A stretch of 64,000 nt of DNA, taken from Acidobacteriia bacterium AH_259_A11_L15. GTDB taxonomy: Bacteria > Acidobacteriota > Terriglobia > Acidiferrales > 2-02-FULL-67-57. Made by a program: the position numbers and the translations under genes. Position 1 is the first letter of the stretch; every line of letters starts with the position of its first letter. The notes under the pieces are model-generated. The model was not told the DNA's origin. It worked only from the letters and a program-made list of their open reading frames with translations, and did not search any database. Where the stretch lies: positions 18,147 through 82,146 of the forward strand of contig JALLOH010000001.1 of assembly GCA_027717655.1 (NCBI GenBank). The letters run 5' to 3'. Below are positions 9,419 to 18,320 of the stretch, in pieces.

Positions 9419-10525
9419 ATGGAGCGCGCCAAGGTCCTCATCGTCGGAGGCGGCGTGGTGGGCTGCGCCATCGCCGCCGAATTGGCTCCCCACACCCGTG
9501 ACGTCTTTCTGCTCGAGCAACTGCCGCGGCTGGGAATGGCCACCAGCACTCGCAACAGCGGCGTCATCCACTCCGGCCTCTACTACTCGCCCGGCTCCCT
9601 CAAGGCCCGCCACTGCGTCGAGGGCAATCGCCTCACCTACGAATTCTGCCGCGCACACCACATTCCCCATCAAAACACCGGCAAGTTCGTGGTCGCCACC
9701 ACTCCCGAGGAAGAAGAAGAGATTCATTCCCTGCTCGCCTGCGGCCGGGAAAACGGCGTGGAAGGCCTGGAGCTGGTGAGCGCGGCCGAGCTCAAGCGCC
9801 ACGAGCCCCACGTGGCCGCCCGCTGCGCCCTGCGGGTGCCTTCCAGTGGGTTGGTGGAAAGCGAGGCCCTAGTAAAAGGCTACGCGGCCCGGGCCGCCGC
9901 GCACGGCGCCTACCTTGCCACCAACGCTCGCCTCGAATTGGTCGAGCCGCGACCCGACTTTGTCCGGGTCACCGCCGGGCCGGCGGGCGAGCTGGAAACC
10001 CGGGTGTTCATCAACGCCGCCGGCCTCTTCGCCGACGAGGTGGCCGCCTTGTTCGGAAACCGGCAGTACAAGATTTACCCCTGCCGCGGCGAATACTGGG
10101 AGACGGTCCCTTCCAAGGTCCACCTGGTCAATCGCCTCGTCTATCCCGCCCCCGACCCCTCCGGCCTCAGCCTCGGCGTCCACTTGACCAAGACTCTCGG
10201 AGGAACTTTGCTGCTGGGGCCCAACGCCCGCTACATCGAGGAGAAAAACGACTACGAGCGCGGCCGCGAATCCCGCCAGGAATTTTGCGCCCGCGTCCAA
10301 AAGCTCCTGCCCCAGGTCCAGCCCCAGGACTTGCGCCCCGCCTACTCCGGCATCCGGGCCAAGCTCGCCCCGCCCGGCCACCACGGCATGGCCGACTTTG
10401 TGCTGACCCGCGACCCCGCCTATCCCCACGTGATTCATCTGGTAGGGATCGACTCGCCCGGCCTGACCGCCGCCCCCTCCCTGGCCCGGCGCGTGGCTCA
10501 TCTTGTGCGGGAATCTCTCGCCTGA
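9419..10525 (+). CDS. lhgO: FAD-dependent L-2-hydroxyglutarate oxidase-like protein
   Basis: 368 aa of the DAO superfamily. The FAD-binding dinucleotide fold is at the start (VLIVGGGVVGCAIAAELA). LhgO-type signatures follow: STRNSGVIHSGLYY, FINAAGLFADEVA, GTLLLGPNARY and the C-terminal HLVGIDSPGLTAAPSLARRV. LhgO oxidises L-2-hydroxyglutarate to 2-oxoglutarate and passes electrons to quinone or O2. No Shine-Dalgarno sequence is evident before ATG 9419. It lies beyond a REP repeat, so it may be a separate unit from the pyrimidine genes. If the upstream aminotransferase uses 2-oxoglutarate, regenerating that acceptor would be a logical link, but this is an inference. Confidence 0.85.
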   Translation: MERAKVLIVGGGVVGCAIAAELAPHTRDVFLLEQLPRLGMATSTRNSGVIHSGLYYSPGSLKARHCVEGNRLTYEFCRAHHIPHQNTGKFVVATTPEEEEEIHSLLACGRENGVEGLELVSAAELKRHEPHVAARCALRVPSSGLVESEALVKGYAARAAAHGAYLATNARLELVEPRPDFVRVTAGPAGELETRVFINAAGLFADEVAALFGNRQYKIYPCRGEYWETVPSKVHLVNRLVYPAPDPSGLSLGVHLTKTLGGTLLLGPNARYIEEKNDYERGRESRQEFCARVQKLLPQVQPQDLRPAYSGIRAKLAPPGHHGMADFVLTRDPAYPHVIHLVGIDSPGLTAAPSLARRVAHLVRESLA

Positions 10526-10649
10526 TGGTGTATGACCGGAAAGCACCTGCCCGCAACGATGCTGCCCCAACCCAGCAGCAAAAAGGGAAAAGCTACCGCG
10601 GGTGGCAGCGGCGGGCGGCACCGGCGTCCCGCTTGCCCTGCTTGCCCTG

Positions 10650-10694
10650 AGCGGAGCCGAAGGGAGCGGAGCCGAAGGGAGCGGAGTCGAAGGG
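10650..10694. repeat. Three tandem 15-bp units
   Basis: AGCGGAGCCGAAGGG is repeated three times, the third copy with C to T. The same unit appears on the opposite strand at 58281-58310 and in degraded form near 39500. The surrounding 10526-10783 gap otherwise shows no gene. Confidence 0.9.
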
Positions 10695-10783
10695 CCGGTG
10701 TCTTCCCCGCTCCGGATAACCCCTCGCCACCTCCGCCACTGGCAACGGGGCGGGCCGCCCTGCTCTCGCCGCCCAGTCGGCTC

Positions 10784-11773
10784 TTAGCGAAAGGCCGGCA
10801 GCACCTCGCGCTGGTAGATTTCCAGCGTCTGCTCCTCCTCGCCGCACATCAGGTAGATGTTGAACTGGGTGACCCCCGCCCGCGCCAGTTCTTTCAGCTT
10901 CTTCCGGTGGGCTTCCACGTCGCCCACAATGCAGAACCGGTCCACCACCTCATCAGACACGAAGCCCTCGTTCTCGCTCCCCACCTCGCAGTGCTGCCCG
11001 TAATCGTAGCCGGGCCGGTCCTGCACGTAGATGGTCAACCCCTCGGGCAGCTCCTTGGGGTCGTAGCGCTTCAGCAAATCCACCACATGGTTCGAGACCA
11101 GCGCCGGGAACCAGCGCACTCGCTCCCGCGCCTTCTCCAGGTCGGCCGACACCCACACCGGGGCCGCCGACATCACCTCAATCTTCTTTGGGTCGCGCCC
11201 CGCTTCCCGGGCCCCTTCCCGCACCGAACCCAGGCACCAGGAAATCAGCTCGGGGTCTGCGATCTGCAAAATGACCCCGTCGGCCACCCTCCCCGCCAAG
11301 CGCAGCACCTTCGGCCCGTAGCCCGCAATCCAGACCCGCGGCGACCCGTTGGCCCAGCTCAACCGGGCCCGGTGCCCGTCGTGCACCACCTCGCGGCCGG
11401 CCGTCAGTTCCCGAAACAGCTGCACCGATTCTCCCAGCCGCTCCACCGTCGTCGGCCTCTTGCCCAACACCCGCCGGGAACTGTCCCCGCGGCCGATCCC
11501 CAGCTCCATCCGCCCGCCGGAAATCAGGTTCAGGGTCGCATAGAGACTCGCCGTGACCGTCACATCCCGCACCGCCGGGTTCGTCACGCAGGTCCCCAGT
11601 CGCATCCGCTCGGTGTTCGCCGCCATCAGCGTCAACAACGGGTACGGGTCCTTCCACAGCACGTGCGAATCAAACAGCCACCCGTACCGGAAGCCGGCCG
11701 CCTCCGCTTCACGGGCAAGCTGTTGCACCCGCTCCACCGAAACGTCCGGCTTCAAGGTGATCCCGAACTCCAT
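10784..11773 (-). CDS. F420-type LLM-class oxidoreductase
   Basis: 329 aa luciferase-like (TIM-barrel) oxidoreductase. Start ATG 11773 has GAGGAG upstream. It begins MEFGITLKPDVSVERVQQLA, with FRYGWLFDSHVLWKDPYPLL, LGTCVTNPAVRDVTVTASLYATL and ELGIGRGDSSRRVLGKRPTT. These are typical of the F420-dependent, methylenetetrahydromethanopterin-reductase-like branch and would bind F420 or FMN. It is convergent with lhgO and sits at the edge of the pyrimidine genes. The LLM superfamily includes the pyrimidine monooxygenase RutA, so an oxidative or reductive step on a pyrimidine-related ring is plausible. The cofactor and substrate cannot be settled from sequence alone. Confidence 0.82.
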   Translation of the reverse strand: MEFGITLKPDVSVERVQQLAREAEAAGFRYGWLFDSHVLWKDPYPLLTLMAANTERMRLGTCVTNPAVRDVTVTASLYATLNLISGGRMELGIGRGDSSRRVLGKRPTTVERLGESVQLFRELTAGREVVHDGHRARLSWANGSPRVWIAGYGPKVLRLAGRVADGVILQIADPELISWCLGSVREGAREAGRDPKKIEVMSAAPVWVSADLEKARERVRWFPALVSNHVVDLLKRYDPKELPEGLTIYVQDRPGYDYGQHCEVGSENEGFVSDEVVDRFCIVGDVEAHRKKLKELARAGVTQFNIYLMCGEEEQTLEIYQREVLPAFR

Positions 11774-11943
11774 GGCTTGTTGCTCCTCGTTCGAAAAAAA
11801 TTCCTCCCCTTCACCTCACCCTGGGAAGTTGAACTCAACCGTGGAAGGTTCCGCTTCCTTCGCCCCCGAAAAAGCGCCTGCTTAGATGGCTATGGTAGCA
11901 CGTCGCCCAAAGTCAATAACAATTTTCTTGGTTCCCGGCGGCC

Positions 11944-12882
11944 CTAGACCTCCTGCGAGCAGAGCCACTCCCAGGTGTGCCTCAAACCTTCCTCCAGCGA
12001 CACCGTTGCCTTCCAGCCCAGGTGCTGCCCGGCACGGCCCGGATCCAGGATGTTCACCGGAATATCGGCCGGTCGCGCCGCCTGACTGTCAATCCTGGCC
12101 CGCCGGCCGGTAACCTCTTCCATCTTCTTGATCAGCTCCCGCAGGGAGATACCCACCCCCGTGCCGATGTTGAATACCCGGAACGAGGACTGCTGGCCCA
12201 GGGCCGCTCGGAACCCCCGGGCCACGTCGCTTACATAGACATAATCGCGCACCACCGACCCGTCGCCCCACAAGGGTATCGGCTCGCCGCGCTTCAACCG
12301 CGCCAGGAACGCCCCCACCACTCCCTGCTCCCCCTCTACCGGCCCGCGCGGGCCGTACGCGTTGCTGATGCGCAGGACCGTGTACTCCAGGCCCTGCAAC
12401 CGCTCGAACAACGCCAGGTACTTCTCGCACGCCAGCTTGGTGATGCCGTAGGAAGACCGGGGCTCGGTCGGGTGGCTCTCTCCAATCGGCAGGCCCTGCG
12501 CTTCCCCATACACCGTCCCGCCGGAAGAAGAAAACACCACCCGCTTCACCTTCTCTTGAACGCACGCCTCCAGCAGCTGCACCGTCCCCACCAGATTCGT
12601 CTCCAAGTCAAAAACCGGGTCGCGGTTCGAGGAAGAAGGCACCGTCGTGCCCACCAGGTGAATGACGGTCTCGCAACCTTCCACCGCCTTGCCCAACTCT
12701 CCGGGCTGCCGGAAGTCCCCCTCGACCACCTCAACTTGCTGGAGGACAGGCGGCAAGTGGTGAGTTGCGCGCCCCGGCTGGTCGAACACCCGCACCGGAT
12801 AGCCTTCCCCCACCAGCAGCTCCACCAGGTGCGACCCCAGGAAGCCTGCCCCGCCCAATACCAGGCAGCGTCGAGCCTTCAC
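11944..12882 (-). CDS. NAD-dependent sugar epimerase/dehydratase (GalE-like SDR)
   Basis: 312 aa with a GTG start at 12882, preceded by AAGGGGGG. Extended short-chain dehydrogenase: the NAD-binding motif is RRCLVLGGAGFLGSHLVELL, with the catalytic Ser region VFSSSGGTVYG and the Tyr-Lys pair in SSYGITKLACEKYL. It probably interconverts UDP-sugars (UDP-glucose 4-epimerase group) for the surface-polysaccharide cluster that starts here. The start codon overlaps the stop of a 30-codon ORF (GTGA). The ORF track's longer start (13023) would run through that stub in another frame and adds no conserved sequence. Confidence 0.86.
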   Translation of the reverse strand: MKARRCLVLGGAGFLGSHLVELLVGEGYPVRVFDQPGRATHHLPPVLQQVEVVEGDFRQPGELGKAVEGCETVIHLVGTTVPSSSNRDPVFDLETNLVGTVQLLEACVQEKVKRVVFSSSGGTVYGEAQGLPIGESHPTEPRSSYGITKLACEKYLALFERLQGLEYTVLRISNAYGPRGPVEGEQGVVGAFLARLKRGEPIPLWGDGSVVRDYVYVSDVARGFRAALGQQSSFRVFNIGTGVGISLRELIKKMEEVTGRRARIDSQAARPADIPVNILDPGRAGQHLGWKATVSLEEGLRHTWEWLCSQEV

Positions 12883-12971
12883 CGCCGCCCCCCTTCTCTC
12901 CGGAAGGCCACCATTTGGGTTTTGCTGGCGGGGCCTGCCCCGCCCAGCACCAAACATCGACCGCCGCTCAC
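12879..12971 (-). CDS. 30-codon ORF repeating the epimerase NAD-binding motif
   Basis: The ORF is GTG at 12971 to TGA at 12879. GGGAGGG lies 6 nt before the GTG. Residues 5-13 read RCLVLGGAG, identical to residues 5-13 of the epimerase that follows, then the sequence departs (PASKTQMVAF) and ends. The TGA overlaps the epimerase GTG in a GTGA arrangement. It is too short for the ORF track. It may be the remnant of a duplicated epimerase now used as a translational leader. Expression is not proven. Confidence 0.5.
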   Translation of the reverse strand: MSGGRCLVLGGAGPASKTQMVAFRREGGRR

Positions 12972-13044
12972 GCCGTTCCCTCCCGCAGCCGCAGTCTAGC
13001 AGAAGCCTGCTCGCTTGCGGCACGTCCCCCTGCCCAAGCCGGGC

Positions 13045-13073
13045 TTGCCCGCTTCCCAGTCCCGCGCTAGACT
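13045..13073 (+). promoter_or_regulatory. Candidate promoter for the GT2 gene, near-leaderless
   Basis: TTGCCC and TAGACT are separated by 17 bp. The -10 ends 10 nt before GTG 13084, so the RNA would start about 4 nt upstream of the start codon. Confidence 0.45.
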
Positions 13074-13083
13074 TCCGTTGCCC

Positions 13084-14235
13084 GTGATCTCGGTTTGCCT
13101 CCCTACCAAGAACGCCGGACCCCAGTTTGCGCGCAACTTGCGCGCCTGGCGCCAGCAGCGGACCGAAGAAGAATTCGAACTGGTTGTCGTCGACTCCGGC
13201 TCCCGCGACGCCACCCTCTCAACCGCCCGCGAGCTCGGCGCCCGCCTCCATACCATCCCGCCCCAACAGTTCAACCACGGCGAAACCCGAAATCTGCTCG
13301 CCCGCCAGGCACGGGGCGACCTGCTGGTCTTCACCGTCCAGGATGCTCGCCCGGCCAATGAGGCCGTTCTGGCCGAACTCACCCGACCCTTGCGCCAACA
13401 GCCGGGGCTCGCCGCCGTGACCGGAAAACAGCTCCCTCACCCCGACGCCGACCCCGTCGCCCAATGGGAAGTCCACTACCACAACTCCGTCCTCGACCCG
13501 GCCCCCGCCTGGCAACCTCCCCTCCGCAACCTTTCCGGAAACTTCCTTCACCGCCTGCGCGGCCTGGCGTTCGACAATGTCTGCTCCGCTTTGCACCGCC
13601 GCGTCTGGCAGCAGCTCCCCTTTGCCCGCCTCGACTACGCCGAGGACCTCGACTGGGCCCTGCGCGCCCGGCGCGCCGGCCATTCCTTCTTGCGCAACCC
13701 CGCCGCCCGCGTCTACCACTCCCACAACCGTCAACCCTACCAGCGGCTCAAGCGAGCCTTCGTCGCCCGTCGCGCCACCAACCGTATCCTGGAGTTGGCG
13801 CCGAATCTCCCCTCCCTGAACGAAGAAGAAATTCTCTCCGGGATCGGAACCTACGCGGCTGTCCTCGCGCTCCTCCGTCATCAGTTAGGCGCCGCCCATG
13901 AACCCGTCAAGCAACTGCGCCTCCCCACCAGCCCCCTCCACCCGTTCCGCCGCGCTCTCTGCCGCGCCCCCCTGGCCCCCGTGCAGCGACTGGCATCCCG
14001 CCTGCGATCCCGGTTTGTCCCCGACCGTCTCTGCGGCGACTTCAATGCCGCCGCCCGGCCGCTGGTCAGCTTCCACGGCGGCCTCGCCCGCTCCAAGGCC
14101 CGCTTCGTGACCCTCCAGCTCGGCCTGCAGGTACTGGGCGACTTCCTGGGTGATTTTGCCTACGCGGCGGAAAGGCAGGGCTCTGTTCCGGACTGGTGGG
14201 AAGAGCTCAGCAGCTACCTGGCCAGCGGCGTCTAG
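13084..14235 (+). CDS. Family 2 glycosyltransferase
   Basis: 383 aa from GTG 13084. I prefer this over the TTG at 13015 because the GT-A core begins directly (ISVCLPTKNAG) and the candidate promoter would exclude the upstream start. The nucleotide-sugar motifs are present: VVVDSGSRDATL, LVFTVQDARPANEAVL (DxD-like region) and a YAEDLDWALRAR acceptor/catalytic ED segment, followed by HSHNRQPYQRLKRAF. The C-terminal 130 residues carry no motif I recognise. It is divergent from the epimerase and convergent with the phosphodiesterase-fold gene. The role is surface glycan assembly at the cytoplasmic face; sugar specificity is unknown. Confidence 0.85.
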   Translation: MISVCLPTKNAGPQFARNLRAWRQQRTEEEFELVVVDSGSRDATLSTARELGARLHTIPPQQFNHGETRNLLARQARGDLLVFTVQDARPANEAVLAELTRPLRQQPGLAAVTGKQLPHPDADPVAQWEVHYHNSVLDPAPAWQPPLRNLSGNFLHRLRGLAFDNVCSALHRRVWQQLPFARLDYAEDLDWALRARRAGHSFLRNPAARVYHSHNRQPYQRLKRAFVARRATNRILELAPNLPSLNEEEILSGIGTYAAVLALLRHQLGAAHEPVKQLRLPTSPLHPFRRALCRAPLAPVQRLASRLRSRFVPDRLCGDFNAAARPLVSFHGGLARSKARFVTLQLGLQVLGDFLGDFAYAAERQGSVPDWWEELSSYLASGV

Positions 14236-14242
14236 CCCGCGG

Positions 14243-15937
14243 TTACTCCAGATAGCCTAGCTGCCGCAAGCGTTCCGCCAACTGCCGCTCCTCTTCGGGC
14301 GAATACCCGGAGCCGGGCCGGGCCGCGACCGCAGCACCGCTCCCCCACCGCACCGGGTGCGCCTCCAGATATTCCGGCGCGAAGGCCTCCACCAGCACCC
14401 GCCCTTCCAGGCGCTCCTCCACCGGCAAACCCAAAGCGTGGAGCACCGTGGGCAAGACATCGAGGAGGCTCGCCGAGCTCAACCGCCGCCCCCTGGCAAA
14501 ACAAGGCCCCGCGGCCAACAGGATCCCTTCCCGCATGTGCGTCCCGCTGTCGTAGAGCGCCGCTTTTCTTTCCCGCGGCAAGCCGAAAAAAGAATCCTTC
14601 TCATGGCCCAGCTCCACGGCGACCCGGTAGGCGTAATCCCGCAGACACACGTGCAGGTCGGGCAGCTCCGCCAGCGCCTCCCCCGCAAACAAGTCCTCGC
14701 GTCGATAGACGCCTTCCACCACCGGCCGGCCATCCTCGGGGTCGCGCAGACCCTTCAAGGCTTGGATAATCTCCTCGCGGACCGCTTCGTATTCCTTCCC
14801 CGCCTGCACAATCCCTTCCGGCTCCCGCCCCTGCAAGTTGACGAAGATCGCGCCCGTCTCCCCCACCGGATAGGCGCGCGTCCGGCTCCAGTTCACAGCC
14901 CGCTCCGGATCGCTCAGCACCCAGGGGGGCAGGACGGAATCGCCCCGCTGCCACCGCTGGGCTCCCTGTTGCACCAGAGCCTGCACGGCCCGAGGAATCC
15001 TCCCCGCCTTCCGCGCCGCCGAAGCCGTCAACCGCCACGTCCGCTCCCACCCGGAGCGCGGCCGCAGCCAGCCCTGCCGCGCCAGAAACCCGTCCAGGTA
15101 AAACTCCTTTTCCAAACGGCCGAATCCGTGGTCGGAGAGGATCACCCAGGAGCAATCCGCGTGCTGTGCTCGCCACTTCCCGATAGCCGCGTCGGCTCGC
15201 TCATAGGCGGCCAGCAAGGGACTGCTGTCCGCCGGTACGCCCTTCCCCTGCCGGAGTTCTTCGAACTCGCTCCAGAACAAGTGCTGCGCCCGATCCGGCG
15301 CCACGATCACCCCGAAAAAAACATCCCACCGCTCCCGCCCCAGCAGAAACTCGGCCACCGCCAACTGCTGCTCCAGGTGCGCCAGTATGGTCTGCCGGCG
15401 TCGCGCCCGGGGGTCGCCGTTGCCCGAGCGCTGCTCGGTTCGCATCGCTCGCTCCAACTCGTCGATTTCAATCGAATACCCCGGAAAGTGCCGCAGCAGC
15501 TCCTGTTTGAAGGCAGACGGATAGGTGAACTCGCTCTCCCGGCTCGGACTATCCATCCCCGAAACCATCACCCCGTTCAGCGCCTCCGGCGGATAGCTGA
15601 TGGGGACATTGAAGACGCACACCCGCTTGCCGGAGGCGCTCACGTAGTCCCACAGCTTCGGGCCCGGCACGCAACCCCCATTGATTAGCTCCAGCCGGTA
15701 GCTATCCTTGCGGCGGCGATAGAAATCGTACAGTCCGTGGTAGCCCGGATTCCTTCCGGTGACCAACGACGGCCACGCCGCCGCGCTGTGCGGCGGCACG
15801 GTGGACTCCAGCGGCGAGCGCACCCCTTCCTGCATCAGCCCCGCCAGGTACGGCAACCGACCCTGCCCGATCAGGAAATCAATGACGGTGAAAGTGGCCC
15901 CGTCCAGGCCCAGGAGAATCAATCGCGGCTCAGCCAC
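14243..15937 (-). CDS. Alkaline phosphatase-fold (type I phosphodiesterase) protein
   Basis: 564 aa with a GTG start at 15937. It belongs to the alkaline phosphatase/nucleotide pyrophosphatase superfamily: N-terminal metal Asp in LILLGLDGATFTVID, nucleophile region PPHSAAAWPSLVTGRNPG, metal ligands in WVILSDHGFGR, and a C-terminal His in DSGTHMREGILLAAGP. There is no signal peptide, so it is probably cytoplasmic. Homologous proteins occur in polysaccharide clusters, but their substrates are mostly undefined (nucleotide sugars, polyprenyl phosphates or phosphonates are possibilities). It diverges from the sulfotransferase with 26 bp between start codons. Confidence 0.8.
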   Translation of the reverse strand: MAEPRLILLGLDGATFTVIDFLIGQGRLPYLAGLMQEGVRSPLESTVPPHSAAAWPSLVTGRNPGYHGLYDFYRRRKDSYRLELINGGCVPGPKLWDYVSASGKRVCVFNVPISYPPEALNGVMVSGMDSPSRESEFTYPSAFKQELLRHFPGYSIEIDELERAMRTEQRSGNGDPRARRRQTILAHLEQQLAVAEFLLGRERWDVFFGVIVAPDRAQHLFWSEFEELRQGKGVPADSSPLLAAYERADAAIGKWRAQHADCSWVILSDHGFGRLEKEFYLDGFLARQGWLRPRSGWERTWRLTASAARKAGRIPRAVQALVQQGAQRWQRGDSVLPPWVLSDPERAVNWSRTRAYPVGETGAIFVNLQGREPEGIVQAGKEYEAVREEIIQALKGLRDPEDGRPVVEGVYRREDLFAGEALAELPDLHVCLRDYAYRVAVELGHEKDSFFGLPRERKAALYDSGTHMREGILLAAGPCFARGRRLSSASLLDVLPTVLHALGLPVEERLEGRVLVEAFAPEYLEAHPVRWGSGAAVAARPGSGYSPEEERQLAERLRQLGYLE

Positions 15938-15963
15938 GGTAGGTTCCTGCTCTTTCGCGCGCG

Positions 15964-16890
15964 ATGGCCATCGCTCGTTCGTATATCATAGCAGTCGCGC
16001 AGCCGCAATTCGCGCGGCTGCCGGGAGAAACCGGGGTGCGAATCGGGCAGCTCGCCCGGCATTGGCTGGGCAAAATGAACGGCTTGGGGTACGAACTGGC
16101 CTTCCGCCTCTGGGAACTGGCCGGAAACCGCCACCCGCGGCTCGCGCAACCCCTTTTCTTCCTCGGCTGCCCCCGCTCCGGCACCACCTTGGCCGTCGAG
16201 CTGTTCGCTCGCCATCCGGACGTCGTCAATCTCTCCGAAGCCCAGGAAATCTGGGACCCCCTCCATCACCTCGATCCCGAGGCCGACCACCACTGGCCGG
16301 CGGAGAAAGTGACCCCGGAAGACGCCCGGCGCCTGCACGCTCGCTTCGAATTCCACCGCCGCCTTCACCGCGCTCGCCGCCTGGTCAACAAGAATCCCCG
16401 CAACTCAGTCCGCGTGGCTTACCTCCGCGCCATCTTTCCCGACGCCCGCTTCCTCCACCTCATCCGCGACGGCCGCGCCGTTGCCCATTCGCTGGTCGAA
16501 GAAACCAGCCGCGACCCCGAACGCCAGCGCTTCCCTTTCGGCAATTTCTGCAAGCCCCCGAACTGGCGAACCCTCTTGCGGGAGGACCCGTTCGAACAAG
16601 CCGCCTTGCAATGGCGCGAAATCCTCCGCACTGTCCGGGATGCCCGTCCCACCCTGGGCTCGAGCTACCTCGAACTCCGCTACGAGGAACTCTGCGAGGA
16701 TCCCCGGGGCGTCTTGCGCCGCGCCTACGACTTCGCCGGCCTGCGCACCGATAACGACACCCTGAAGCGCTTGCCCTCACGCCTGGATTCCCAGAACTTC
16801 AAGTGGCGCACCGCCCTCCGCCCCCAGCAGATCGAAACTCTCCACCGCATTCAGGCTCCCTTGCTCCAAGAATTGGGCTATCCCCACTAG
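15964..16890 (+). CDS. PAPS-dependent sulfotransferase family protein
   Basis: 308 aa. The 5'-phosphosulfate loop is FFLGCPRSGTTLAVELF, and the 3'-phosphate-binding region is LHLIRDGRAVAHSLV with VNKNPRNSVRVAYL before it. A conserved RYEELCEDPRGVL follows. The family transfers sulfate from PAPS to sugars, lipids or proteins. Its place among glycosyltransferases suggests sulfation of the polysaccharide or its lipid carrier. It overlaps the convergent GT4 gene by 4 nt. The first 45 residues are poorly conserved, so an internal start is possible. Confidence 0.85.
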   Translation: MAIARSYIIAVAQPQFARLPGETGVRIGQLARHWLGKMNGLGYELAFRLWELAGNRHPRLAQPLFFLGCPRSGTTLAVELFARHPDVVNLSEAQEIWDPLHHLDPEADHHWPAEKVTPEDARRLHARFEFHRRLHRARRLVNKNPRNSVRVAYLRAIFPDARFLHLIRDGRAVAHSLVEETSRDPERQRFPFGNFCKPPNWRTLLREDPFEQAALQWREILRTVRDARPTLGSSYLELRYEELCEDPRGVLRRAYDFAGLRTDNDTLKRLPSRLDSQNFKWRTALRPQQIETLHRIQAPLLQELGYPH

Positions 16891-18227
16891 GCGGCCGCCA
16901 GAACCGACTCGTACCGCGCCAGGAGCTCTTCGGCGTAGGCTTCGATGGTCTTCACCGGCGGCATCTGCCGGGACAAGCGCGGCAGGAGGCCCGGCTCTCG
17001 CAGGCACCGTTCCAGCGTCGCCGCCAGCGCTTCCGGGTCGCCGACGGGCACCACCAACCCGTTCTCTCCGTCCCGCACCATCTCCACCAGCCCACCCATG
17101 TCGGAGACGATCAGCGGCAGCCGGGCGGCCTGGGCCGCGTGCAAGACCAGCGGCGTGTTCTCGTACCAAACCGATGGCACTACCAGCACGTCCAATTCGC
17201 TCAGCACCCGCCCCATCTCTTGATGCGGAAACGTGCCCCGAAACTCGATCCCCTCAAGGCCGGACGCCTGCCCCTGTACCTGTTCACCATAGGGCGGGGC
17301 GAAGTCGAGACGACCGTAGACCTCCAGCCGGGCTTGACTCCCGGCTTTCAGTCGCCGAAAAGCTTCCACCAGCACGTGCAACCCCTTGTGCGGAGCAATA
17401 GCTCCGATGAAGCCGATCCGCAGCGGCCCCTCAAACCGCCGCGACGTCAGACTTGCCGCCCAGCGGGTATCAATCCCAAAACCCACCAGCTCCATCCGCT
17501 CCGTCGGCACCCGGTTTTCCGCAAACCGGTCCCGCATAAACCGCGAGGCTACCAGGAGCCGGGAGAATTTCTCCGCTACCTGCCGGTTCCACTCCGCCCG
17601 CTTCACCAGCGACGTGACGGCCCGCGCCGAGGCCAGCAGCCCCCCCAGCGCCGGCGCCAGGCGGCGCGCCGCCAGGTTGAACACCGGCTCGGGAACGGCC
17701 GATAACAGCGGCCGATAGGACCGCGCCCGTTGATAGCTCGTGGCCACGCACTTGGCGCACTTGGCAAGGTTCGTCGGCCCGTTGCACAGCGACTGGTCAT
17801 AGCGCAGGAGCTGCGACGTGGGACAAATCAGCCAGAAATCCGTAGCGGTAAAGACTACAGGGATACCCAGCGCGTAGGCGGCTGTGGCCGCCGCGGTGGT
17901 GACGTTGCCAAAGTGGTGCACATGCACCAGGTCCGGGCGTTTCGCGCCCAGCCACGCTCGCAGGTACTCCTCCACGGCCGGAAAGTGGTACTGCGCACGC
18001 ATCGGGTCGTCGCTGCGCGACGCATTCAGCCGCAGCCGATGCACCGGAACGCCCCCGTAAGGCTGGTCCGCGCCGCTCACCGGCTCGGCGGCTCGCCAGT
18101 CCTCGCACGTCAGCACTTCCACCTCGTGCCCGCGTCGCTGCATCTCCCGCGCCACCTCATACGTCAGCACTTCCGTGCCGCCGCTGAACCGTGGGAGGAA
18201 GAGGTGGGATACGTAGAGGATTTTCAT
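16887..18227 (-). CDS. Family 4 glycosyltransferase
   Basis: 446 aa GT-B enzyme. The N-terminal acceptor domain has KILYVSHLFLPRFSGGTEVLTYEVA. The C-terminal nucleotide-sugar domain carries GFIGAIAPHKGLHVLVEAFRRL and the EX7E-type region PSVWYENTPLVLHAAQAARLPLIVSDMGG, which binds the donor sugar. A Cys-rich insert (PTNLAKCAKCVATSYQ) lies near residue 160, as in related O-antigen glycosyltransferases. On the minus strand TATAAT lies at 18245-18250, 17 nt before ATG 18227. It is divergent from the dihydropyrimidinase gene and probably acts in surface-glycan synthesis. Confidence 0.87.
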   Translation of the reverse strand: MKILYVSHLFLPRFSGGTEVLTYEVAREMQRRGHEVEVLTCEDWRAAEPVSGADQPYGGVPVHRLRLNASRSDDPMRAQYHFPAVEEYLRAWLGAKRPDLVHVHHFGNVTTAAATAAYALGIPVVFTATDFWLICPTSQLLRYDQSLCNGPTNLAKCAKCVATSYQRARSYRPLLSAVPEPVFNLAARRLAPALGGLLASARAVTSLVKRAEWNRQVAEKFSRLLVASRFMRDRFAENRVPTERMELVGFGIDTRWAASLTSRRFEGPLRIGFIGAIAPHKGLHVLVEAFRRLKAGSQARLEVYGRLDFAPPYGEQVQGQASGLEGIEFRGTFPHQEMGRVLSELDVLVVPSVWYENTPLVLHAAQAARLPLIVSDMGGLVEMVRDGENGLVVPVGDPEALAATLERCLREPGLLPRLSRQMPPVKTIEAYAEELLARYESVLAAA

Positions 18228-18266
18228 CGCCCGGGCTCGCGCCGATTATACCTTCCCTGCCTCGCG

Positions 18267-18295
18267 TTGACACTTGGGCGGCCGCCCCCTACCAT
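18267..18295 (+). promoter_or_regulatory. Promoter for the dihydropyrimidinase gene
   Basis: TTGACA and TACCAT are separated by 17 bp. The predicted start is about 20 nt before ATG 18321, leaving room for the GGAGGGGA ribosome site. Confidence 0.6.
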
Positions 18296-18320
18296 AAAAC
18301 CGCCAGCCAGGAGGGGAGCA

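Noticed and set aside
10640-10700. Tandem repeat as a CRISPR array
   Set aside because: Units are 15 bp and directly abut without spacers, and no cas genes are present.
10532-11947. 471-aa plus-strand ORF opposite the LLM oxidoreductase
   Set aside because: Antisense shadow; it begins in a tandem repeat and has His/Pro-rich composition.
12883-13023. Longer epimerase start at 13023
   Set aside because: The extension has no family features, and the same DNA encodes a better-supported stub ORF in another frame.
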